NCBI RefSeq assembly: GCF_900176415.1
Contig: NZ_FWXO01000001.1
Location: forward strand, 860,775-924,774
DNA: 64,000 nt
Origin: Cellulophaga tyrosinoxydans
GTDB taxonomy: Bacteria; Bacteroidota; Bacteroidia; Flavobacteriales; Flavobacteriaceae
Direction: 5' to 3'
Below are positions 44,647-56,600 of the stretch, in pieces (the stretch's first letter is position 1; every line of letters starts with the position of its first letter). Made by a program: the position numbers and the translations under genes. A model generated the notes under the pieces. It saw only the letters and a program-made list of their open reading frames with translations, did no database searches and was not told the origin of the DNA.

Positions 44647-47600
44647 ATGAAAACTTTGTATTTAAAAAAATCATACTTCTTTGCCTTAGTAATAACCTTA
44701 ATTGGCGTCGTCAATTTTGGTTTTAGCCAGGAATACACATCATTCACTAGATCTTATGATGGTACTCCTACTGGGCCTACCTACAGATATCAAAATAACA
44801 TAAAGGGTGATTTAATCTTTATTGCCAATAATATTATCAACAGAGATGGAGGTACGAATACTACGGAACCCGAAGATCCCTACAATAACTTGAATAATTC
44901 TGGTAGCAACACAACGGCTAACAGAAATACAGAAACAGGCGGGTACTGGAATTACAACGATTATAAAGATATGCGGTATATAGATGTAGATAATGATGCC
45001 TCTACATTTAGTTCCAGTTCTGCAACCTTAAATTTCCCAGATCCAAATTGTAATTTAATTAGATATGCAGCATTATATTGGTCTGCAACCTACCCAAGCG
45101 AGCAAGGTGGACAAGCTCTTGGAACTAATAGGCAAAATGATTTTAACCAAGTGAAGCTTAAAGTTCCCAATGGTAATTATGTGGACATCACCGCAGACGA
45201 AATTTTATATGATGGTTTTACAGCAGCAGATAATCAAAATAGAGCAAATAGTCCCTATGCTTGTTACGCAGATATTACAAGTCTTATAACACCATTAGCA
45301 GACCCAACTGGAGAATATACGGTTGCTAATATACGAGCTGTTCAAGGCCAACTTTCTGGTGGTGCTTCTGGTGGGTGGACCTTAGTAATTGTTTATGAGA
45401 ATCCGACTTTAAGTGGTAAATTAATTACCACTTTTGATGGTTTTGCACGTGTGAATAGCGCAAACCCAACAGTGAATATAGACTATTCTGGTTTTAGAAC
45501 CATTCCTTCAGGACCAGTACGTGCTAATTTGGGTGCAGCAGTTTTAGAAGGAGATTTTAGAATAACTGGGGACCAACTTAGAATTAGAGAACGTAATACA
45601 GACCCTTTTACTACCATTAGTAATGGAGCAAATCCGAGCGATAACTTTTTTAATAGTAATATTTCATTTGATGGCGTAGTACAAAATAACAGAAATCCCA
45701 ATAGTGCGAATACACTAGGTTACGATACAGATATTTTTAGATTACCCAATGGAGGTAACTCTGTAATCCGAAACAATGCCACACAGGCTACTTTCCGATT
45801 TACCTCAAACGGAGATCAGTATTATCCCTTTTTCAACTCGTTTAATGTAGAAATAATTGAACCGAATATCGTACTGGAAAAGAAAGTTTTCAATCTTGCA
45901 GAAACGGTAGATTTAACAGGACTTGGGGTTAATTTAGGCCAAAATTTAAAATATATACTTTCTTTTCAAAATACTGGCAATGATGATGCTACTAATTTTA
46001 CCATACGAGATGTTTTACCTATAAATGTAACTTTAGATGAAGCTGCATTAAATGCTCCGGGTAACTTGCCTCCTGGAGTATCTTATGTTTTTGATGCAGC
46101 TACAAGAACCATTACTTTTTCAATACCGCCTAATTTGGTTGTTGAAGGGGCTCCTGTTGAAAGTATTCGTATGCAAGTAAAAGTTGCAGAAAATTGCTTC
46201 GACTTTGTTAATGCTTGTTCTAATCAAATTCAAAACTTAGCTTATGCTACCTATCGTGGCGTTGATAATGATAACGTTATTACTGATGATCCAAGTGTTA
46301 CCGATTTTGATGCCTGTGGTTTCGTAACACCAGGCGCAACCAACTTTTTATTAGATGATTTATCGGATTGTGATTTTTCTCGTACAGTACAACTTTGTGG
46401 TACAAATGTATTACTAGATGCTGGAGATAATTTTGATGATTACATATGGTATAGAGATGTTAATGATAATGGATTAATAGATTTAGGAACCGATATTGTT
46501 TTAAATGATGGCAATCCTGATGGAGATTTAAGTACTTTAAATGTTAGTCAAACTGGAACTTATATTGTTGATAAAATTGTTGCTGATCCATGTAAAGGTT
46601 TTCAAGAAATTATTCGTGTAGTTTTATTTGGTAGTACACAAACCAATCCCGTTACAGATTTCTTTAATGCTCGAAATAGTGATGCCGATCTTTCAAATGA
46701 TATTCAAGGAGAAATTTTAAGATGCTCTATTGATGGAGAATTTATTACTAATATTTTCTTGTGTGGTACTAATGATACAGAACTTATTCAAGTAAATATT
46801 CCTGATGCGCAAAGTTTAGAATGGCAACAATTAGATGAAGCCACCTGTACAGCCACAGATCCAGCATGTCCGAATAAAGGAAATAGTTGTTACAGTACCG
46901 TAGCAACAGGTAATGCTTTTAATGTAACTGACTCAGGAAAATATAGATTAGTAATAAACTATCAAAATGGATGTTCTAGTCGTTTTTACTTTAGTGCATT
47001 TAAAAATAACCTAGCAGTTAATACGGTTACAACAGATATTTTCTGTAATACTAATGGTAATATTACGGTAACTAATTTAGGAGCAGGTTACGGTTTTCAA
47101 TTATTTAATTTAGATACAAATACCGCACAAGTTCCTTTTAGCGCAAACAATGGACCTAGTTTTGATATTGCTGCTGCAGGAAATTATAGAATAGATGTAC
47201 GTCAATTAGATAGTTCTGGAAATCCAATACCAAATTCTTGTCAGTTTGAAAGTGCAGAAATAGGAATAAGAGACCGAGATTTTAGAGTAAACCTATCTAC
47301 GGTTGCTGCCAATTGCAATGCATTAGGAAGCATTACTGTTCAAACATTAAATGTTAGAGCAACGTATAATTACGATTTACGATTTAATGACGGAACCACC
47401 CATCCCTATGGTACGGGTACACGAGTAAGTTTAGTTTCCGCAGAAACAACAAATAACTATACATTTAACAACTTAAATCCAGGAGATTACACTGTTATTG
47501 TAACTACACAAGATGGCTGTACCAGTACACAAAACATTACAGTAACAGAAGTAGATGATTTACGTTTAACGGCAGTAGTAACAGCAGATATTGGCTGTAC

Positions 47601-50600
47601 TGCTGGTATTATAACCTTAACGCCTGAAGGTGGTTTTCCAGACCCTGAATACAACTATGCTATTTGGAGTAAAGACGGAACAGATTATTACACCTCTTTA
47701 AGTGATATTCCTGGTACCGCTTATTCTACAGATCCTATTTTCAGATTTGGATATAGAGATACTGATTTTGATGGTATTGATGAATACTTTCCAGGAGAAG
47801 AAGGAACATACGAATTTATAGTTGTAGATGGTAATAACTGTTTTATCACTTCTAACATAGTTACGATTGAAGATCTTGGAAATATGACTATTTCTATAAA
47901 TGATGATTCTCCAGTAACGTGTAGTGGAAATAATGACGCAAGCATTACTATAAATACAACAAATGGTATCGCGCCATTTGAATATAGTATTGATGGTGGA
48001 ACTACAACACAAGACACTCCATCTTTTGTTGGGCTTGCTGCTGGCACTTACAATATTTTAGTTACTGATTCTTCAGGATGTTCTGTTACCACTACACATA
48101 CAATTAACCAAACAGCAACGCTATCTGCTTCTGCTGGTGTTTCTAGAGATGTAACTTGTGATCCTATTGGGGCTCAAGTGCGAATTACTAACGTGGTTGG
48201 TGGGCAAGCTCCTTACACCTATAGTTTTGATGGTGGTTCTACTTTTGGAACGTCTAGTATTGCTATACTTCCTCCTGGTAATTATAATACCGTGGTGGTT
48301 AAAGATGCCTTAGGATGTGAATTTCCAATGAATGTTTATGTGGAAGATTTTCCGGTAGCACCAGTAGTTACACCAGTTGTAGATTACAATTGCGACGGTT
48401 CTGGTAATATAACTGTAAACACAGACATTAATACCTACAATTATACCTATGAATTAGACGGAGTATTAAATGCTCCAGATCCTTCTAATAACGTTTTTAA
48501 CGCAGTTTCTCCAGGAACATATACTGTTACTACAAATTATGTTTCTCAAACGCCTCCAACGCCTAGTTTGCTTTTGGTTGAAGATTTTGGTTATGGCAAC
48601 GGTTCTGTTTCGAGTACAAATGTTATTGGATATACTTACGAAGATCAAACAGGTAATGCTCCTGGTGACTCCAATAGTAATATAAATGACTTTGAATATT
48701 CCGTTACTAACCGTATTGTAGCTCCTTTTGGTTCCTGGTTAAATCCTGGTGATCATACTACAAATGGTGCCAACCCTAATGGACGTTATTTAGTTATTAA
48801 CGTTGGAACACCAAGTCCAGGACAAATAATTTATACAAAACCAATTAATGATGTAATTCCTTTTCAAGACTTAAGAATTTCATTGTACATATTCAATTTA
48901 GTTAATAGTTCTAGCTCAATATTGGATCCAGATTTAACCATTGAAATTAGAACTACATCTGGAACTGTTGTACAGTCTATTAGAACAGGTGATATTCCAA
49001 AAACAGAACAATGGGAAAATTTTAGTGTTGATCTTAATCCGGGTAATAATACGTCATTAGAATTTGTTATACGTTCTGAAAAAAATGGAAACAATGGAAA
49101 TGATTTTGCTCTTGATGATATTGAAATTTATCAAATACCTGAAGTTTGTGAACTTTCAGTAGAAAATACCGTTATTATTGAAGATAATAGAGCCTTTAGA
49201 GCCAATTATATTTCATCTACGAATGTAAATTGTTTTGGTGGTACAGATGGAACCATCACTTTTGAAGTATTAAATTTTGATGCTTCAACTGGTTTTGAAT
49301 ATGCAATAGACGGTGGAGCCTATACTACTTCACTTGTTTCAACAGTTACAACTCCTGCTGTATTAGGTGCTGGATTAAGAACCATTGATATTAGAAGAGT
49401 TGATGATCCTACTTGTGTTCAACAAATCACAAGAACCATAACGCAACCAACAGCTGTTAACGCAACGGCTTCTATTTCATCGCCTTATACATGTTCTACT
49501 ACAGGCGCTACGATTACAGCGAATGCTACAGGAGGAACTCCAACGTATGTTTATCAACTTGAAAATACTTCTGGAACTGTTATTGGAACTTATGATTTTG
49601 CAACCAATGGTGCGAACAGAATATTTACTAATGTAACTGCAGGAAGTTATATTGTTAGAGCAAGAGATGCTAGAGGCTGTGAAGACATTATAAATTCACC
49701 AATTACTATTGTTGCTCCATCGGCTTTAAGCTTTACTGCTGTGCCAACGGTTTGTTATTCTGGTGCCAATGATGGCACTATCACAGTAAATGTTGCTGGA
49801 GGAAATGGTGGTTTATTATTTAGTATTAATAACGGTCCTTTTGTTGCTCCTAGTCCTACTACTGCATCAACTTATACTTTTACCAATTTAGCTTCAGGAA
49901 CCTATGTTATCAATGTAAGAGATCAATTAGGATGTTCAACAACACCTCAAAATATTACAATTAATCCAGAATTAAGTGTTAGTGCAAACGCAAGTGCTAT
50001 TACTACCTGTGGTACAAGTACAGATGTTACTATTACTGCTACTGGTGGAGATACAAACTACGTATATGCCATTGTTGCTGATGGAGCAACTCCTACCGCT
50101 GGAGACTTCACAACAACAAATCCTATTGCTATAGCAGCGGCAGGTAATTATGATGTTTATGTTCGTGATCATGCAGGTGCAACTGGTTTCTGCTCAGATA
50201 TGTTTGACATCACCATTACTAAAAACGCACCTATCACAATAACTCCAACAATAACTAATGTTTCATGTTTTGGAGGAAATAATGGCGCTATTTCTTTAGC
50301 AATTACAGGGGGTAATGCGCCATATCGTTATAGTATTAATAACGGAGCAACTTATCAAACTTTGGCAAATTTCCCGAATCTAGTTGCTGGAACATACCCA
50401 GTACTGGTTCAAGATGCTGATTTGTGTACACAACCTCTAAGTGTTGTAGTTACAGAACCTAATGCGATTACAGCAGAAGCAGCTCAAACAAAAGATTATA
50501 CGTGTCTTCCTGGTGGAGAAGCAGAAATTACGGTTGGTAGTGTAACGGCTACTGCTGGTGGTTCTGGAAATTACCAATATAGTATTAACGGAGCCCCTTG

Positions 50601-53600
50601 GACAGCTTCTACAACTGGTGGTACCGTATTTACCAATTTAACAGATGGAACTTACTCTATTCGTGTTAGAGATGCTTTGGCTACAACTTGTTTTATTACA
50701 TTGCCTAATGTAGTAATCGCACCATTACCAACCGCGCCTACTTTAACAAGTGCTGTGGCCTATAATTGTGATGGTACAGGAAATATTACTATTTCTCCTT
50801 TCAATGCTGCTTATACTTATACCTTAGGGGCAGCCGTACAAACTGGAGCAGGAGCAAACGTATTTACAAACATTGCTGCAGGTAATCATACCATTACCGT
50901 AGATTACGGAAGTAGTTGTACCACAACTATAGCGGTTAATGTACAAACTGGTAGAGCTTTTACAGCATCTATAAGTTCTCCTATAAACATTACTTGTTTT
51001 GGAGATAGCAACGGTGCATTTACCATTAATGCTAGCAATTATGGTGCTGGTGGATTCGAATATAGAATTGGTGGAACAGGCCCTTTCTCAGGCCCTTTTA
51101 CAACTTCACAAACTGTTACTGGATTAACCGCACAAGCCTATTCTATTGAAGTGAGAGATGTTAATAGTCCTACAACATGTACTATTCCATTAACGCAAAC
51201 ACTTACGCAGCCTAATGCTGTTACAGCCTCTGCAAGTATAACAACACCTATTACATGTACAAATACTGGTGCAACAATTACTGCGGTTGCCAGTGGAGGT
51301 ACACCAACGTATACGTATCAATTGGAAACTAATTCTGGTAGTATTGTTAGACCTTACCAAACAAATGCATCGTTTACAAATGTACCTGCGAATGCTGCTA
51401 CAGAAAACTATGTAGTGCGTGTGCGCGACGGTAGAAACTGTACCAATACCGTATTACCATCTGTAACCATAAATACACCTCAAGCACCAACATTCGATGC
51501 AACACCAACAGCATGTTATTCAGGTAATAACGATGGTTCTATTTTGGTAGATGTTACTTCATTACCTGGTAATGGCAACTTCCAATTTAGAATAAATAGT
51601 GGTGCTTGGATTACGCCATCGCCTGCTACAGCAACAAACTATACGTTTACAGGTTTAGCTAATGGATCTTATACTATTGATGTAAGAGATGGTTTTGGTT
51701 GTGTTGCTACACAACAAACTGTTGTTTTGAGTCCGCAATTAGTGGTTACTGTAGATACTACTCACGTAAGTTCTTGTGCTGATGGTAATATTACTGTAAA
51801 TGCAACAGGAGGAAATGGAACACTTGTTTACGCAATTGTACCAGCAAATAGTGATCCTACAGGATTGTTTACAACCACTAATAGTTTAACTGTAACTAAT
51901 GCAATGGCATCTTCAAACCCATCTGGTTATGACATTTATGTTCGTGATAATAATGGTGTTGGTTTCCTTTGTTCGTATACATTAGAAGATGTAATCATAA
52001 ACCCAGCAACTGCTTTAACTATTTCTGGTACACCAACTGATCCAGAATGTTATGATGGACTTGGTTCAATTAATGCAATTGCAGGTGGTGGAGCTACTCC
52101 ATATACGTATACCTTAACTGATTTATCACCAGCTGATGGCATAGATTATAGTGTTAGCTATTCTAATATAACATCAACAAACAATTTATTTGATGGAATT
52201 GGGGTAGGAAATTATGAAATAACGCTAACAGATGCAGCGGGTTGTTCTATCACTTCATCAGTAATAACAATTAATAATGCTGTGGAAATAACAGCAGATA
52301 TTATACCTATCCTTCCTAGTGATTGTGTAGGTGCACTGCCAACTGATTATGGTTTTGAATTTGATAACCTTATTACTCCTACACCAATAACTTTAATCGA
52401 GTATAGCTACGATAATGGTACTACTTGGAATACTGATGGTGATGAACAAAGAGGCATCGCTTCTGGGACAACTGTTTATCCATCTATCCGAGTAACCTTA
52501 GCAAGTGGTACTATTTGTCAAAAAGATTTCCCAAGATATATTATCCCTTATCCTTTAGATAATTTGGATATAAGTATTAGTGCAATTGTAGTAGACTGTA
52601 ATGATTTACGTGTTACTGTACAAGGAACTGCAGGATTGGCTCCATATGAATATGCATATTCAGAAGACCCTTCAACATTTAATCCTAGTACCGCAACATG
52701 GATTCCTGGTGGAACAATGAATAATGTGCCAGCGGTAGTACCAGCCGGACATGGTAACTACACTTGGTTAGGTCTAACACCTGGTAGAACTTATGTTTTT
52801 TATGTTAGAGATGCAACAGGATGTGTACGTCAAAGTCTTGAAAATGTAAATGACTTAGTGGCTCCATTACCAATAGATATAACCATTGATTCTTCTCCTA
52901 CTTGTTTTGGAGCTTCAACTGGTGAAATAACTTATACTTTAAACCCAAGTTCTGCAAATACACACATGCGTTGGGAGTTCTATGAATTAGGAAACCCAAT
53001 TCCTATTGCTGTCAGTGGTGCTATTGCTCCTGCTCCAGCAGTAAATGTTATCTATAACAATACAATTACATTTAATGGTTTAGCAGATGGTGAATATTAT
53101 ATTGAAGTTCAGCAATCTGATGGTACTACAGATTCTTGTAGGGGAGGTAGTGAAAATGCGTTAATTGAAGAGCTTAATGAAATTACCGCTACACCAACTG
53201 TTACAAGAAATATTTCATGTAATTTACCTGGTTTAATTTCAATAACTGGAATTACAGGTGGTGGAGGTGCTCCTTATACATTTGATGTAAGTGGACCTGC
53301 AGGTTTCACAACTTTAACAGGATTAACTAATAATCCAGTGCAAATACCTGTGAATTCTCCAGCAGGAAATTATACCGTTACTATAAACGACCAATACGGT
53401 TGCCCTGTAACTTTAGCGCCTGTGGCCTTAACATTAACACCTAATCCAACAATTACTAGTATCACACAAAATAATTGTAGCGCTCCAATAAGTCTTCAAG
53501 TTGTTGGAAATTCTGCAGCTGGAAATATCCGCTATGCAATAGTTCCCAACGGTAACCCTGCGCCTACTACTTTTTTAAATAATGGTGGTTTCTTTAATGG

Positions 53601-56600
53601 CGTTACTCCTGGTTCGTATGATGTTTACATTATTGACGGTAATGGTTGTACTGCAGTACAAACTGCATATATAATTAATCCTATTCTATCGGCAAATGCT
53701 GAATTAACTAAACTATTAGATTGTACTGGATCTGTTAATGCAACCATTACTATTGAGGCCTTGACAGGATCTGGTAACTACGAATATTCTATTTCAGGCG
53801 CTGCAACGGTCGCTCAAACAACTCTAACAAGTCCATTTGTATATAGCACATCAATTGCAGGTGATTACACCATAACTATATATGATGCTGCCACGCCAAA
53901 TAGCGCTGCATGTAATAGAACGTTTGTGGTTAATGTTCCGGCGAGAGTTGAGCCAGTAATCAACACTATTTCTACAACTCCAATTACTTGTATTGGTGAT
54001 GATGATGGTACTATAACAATTACAGCTATAGATAATGGAACAGGACCTTATTCTTTTGAAATTACATCATTAGATGGTGCTGGGGTATCGATTGCTCCTA
54101 CAAGCACAACAAATACATCTGCCATATTTACAGGACTTGCGCCTACAACTACTATAAATGGCTATGTGGTTACTGTAAGAGGTGATGTTGCTACTAATAA
54201 CTGTACAACTACGAGTTCAGCAATATTGATTGCAGAACCAACAGCGGTTTCTGTTACAATTAATCCAATAGTAGATATTGTACAATTTGCTTGTACTACT
54301 GGTACAAATACGGATAATAATGCGAGTATTACTGTAAACACTGTATCCGGAGGTTCTAGTACTTATGTAAGATATGTTTTCGAAAATACAACTACAGCAA
54401 CGGTAGTTCAAGATGGTAGCAATACAACCTATGTAGAAACCAATAGAGCTGGTGGTAATTATCTAATTTCTGTTTATGATGAAAATGGATGTCTAGGTAC
54501 TGCTACTGCAACTATAAATGCCTTTGATGAATTACTTACGCCTACAATTACAGTAGATGAAGCTATTTCATGTACCAATGCGGGTGAAGATGTAACCATA
54601 AATGCTTTCGGTTCTTTAACAGATTCAAGTACACCAGCGGGACTTGCAAACTATGAGTTTAGATTGCTACCTGGTGCCTTTGGACCTTCAAATATATTTA
54701 CAGATTTAGCAATTGGTAACCATACTTTTGAAGTAAGAAATGTAAACACGCAATGTGTTGTAACTATTTCACATCAAATAGTGGATCCAAATACATTTAC
54801 TGTAGAAACACCTGTTACTACAGATGTTATCTGTGTAGGCTCTGCAACGGGTACGGCAACATTTACCGTGACCGATGCTACATATACAGGAACCTATTCG
54901 TGGGAAATATTTAATAGTGATACTACTCCAACTGGAATTACAGGAACTTCTGCTGGTTTAACAGCAACAGGTTTAGTTGCAGGTGATTATTATGTAACTT
55001 TTACTCAAGATGGTATTCCTACTTGTGAAAATAGAGCACCTTTCAATATTGCCGAACCAACAGATGTATTGGCTGCTGGTATACCTGATGTTACACCAAT
55101 AACTTGTGTGCCAGGATCAGACGGTGTAATCGAAATTACCAATGTTACTGGTGGTTGGGGTGGTTATGCTTACTATGTGAGTCAAACTCCAAATCCAGAT
55201 CCAAATGATGTGTCCAATTATATAGCCAATCCAAGATTTGAAAACTTGGTTGCTGGTACTTATGATATATGGGTTATTGATAGTAGAGGTTGTTCAATTC
55301 CATTGGCAGACATCACTTTAAATACACCAACACCAATCATAGCTGATTTACAATTAAACAATGCAAATTGTAACAACTTTGAAGGGGAAATTCAAGTCGT
55401 AGGTATTCCTGCAACTAACCCTGTCTCTGGTGGACAAGGAACTAACTATAGCTACCAATTACAACAATGGAATGGTACTGCTTATGTAAATTTCAGAGCT
55501 ATACAAACTACAGATACCTTCAGTAATTTAGGTGCTGGTCAATATCAAGTTATCGTTTCTGATCAATGGGGATGTGCTGCACCAACAGCAAACAGTATTA
55601 CCTTATATGATGAAATGGTACCTTTGGCAACTATTGTAAAAGCTATTGATTGTACAGTAGATCCAGGAGGTCAAATTACAATATCGCAAACTGGTGGTAA
55701 TGGGCCATTTAATTATACTGGAACAGATCCATTAGGCGCTGCTTTAACTCCAAATACTGATGGCATATTCACAGGATTAACGCAAGACGGAGTTTATACA
55801 TTTACCATAACTGATGGTACATGTTCTGTAACCATCAATCAAACGCTAGAACCTGCTGTAATACCTCCAACGCCTACAATTGATGCATTTACTGATGTAA
55901 CATGTTTTAATGCGGCAGATGGTACTATTTCGGTTAGTATACTTACCAATGGTTTTGATCCGTATACCTTCCAAATTACAGATATGGATGGTACAACTAC
56001 TAGTATTAATCCAACAAGTTCAACAAATACAAGTGCTGAATTTACTGGATTGGCTAACACTGTTGGTGTTGGATATACTATTACAGTTACTGGAACAAAT
56101 AGTTGTGCAACCACAATAATTCAAACTATATCGCAACCAACGGCTGCATTAGCAGTTGCTGCTCCTTCAATATCACCATTTGATTGTACGACAGGAAATA
56201 CAACGAACTATGCAACTATTGATCTTACTGGTTTAGTAACCGGTGGTTCTGGTAATTATGTGAGATATGTGTTTGTTAATACCGATACAGGTACCACGGT
56301 ACAAGATGGTAGTAATTCAGAATATACTGAAACTAACTTAGCTGGTGGTAACTATGCCATTACCGTTTATGACGATATGGGTTGTTCTGATGTAACTACA
56401 GCGACTATCAATCCTTTTGTTGGAATTAGTACTCCAACAGTAACGATAATGGACAATGTAACTTGTAATGGTAATGATGAAGATATTTTAGTGGGTATTA
56501 CGATTACTCCAGCAACAGCAGCTCCGAATTTAACCTACGCTATTTCTGGTAGCAATGGATATAGTCAAACTGTTACATCTACTAATAATTCACAATTGTT

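Noticed and set aside
47698-48047. Minus-strand ORFs of about 100 codons inside sprB
   Set aside because: Low-complexity, Ser/Thr/Ile-rich shadows of the repetitive plus-strand gene.
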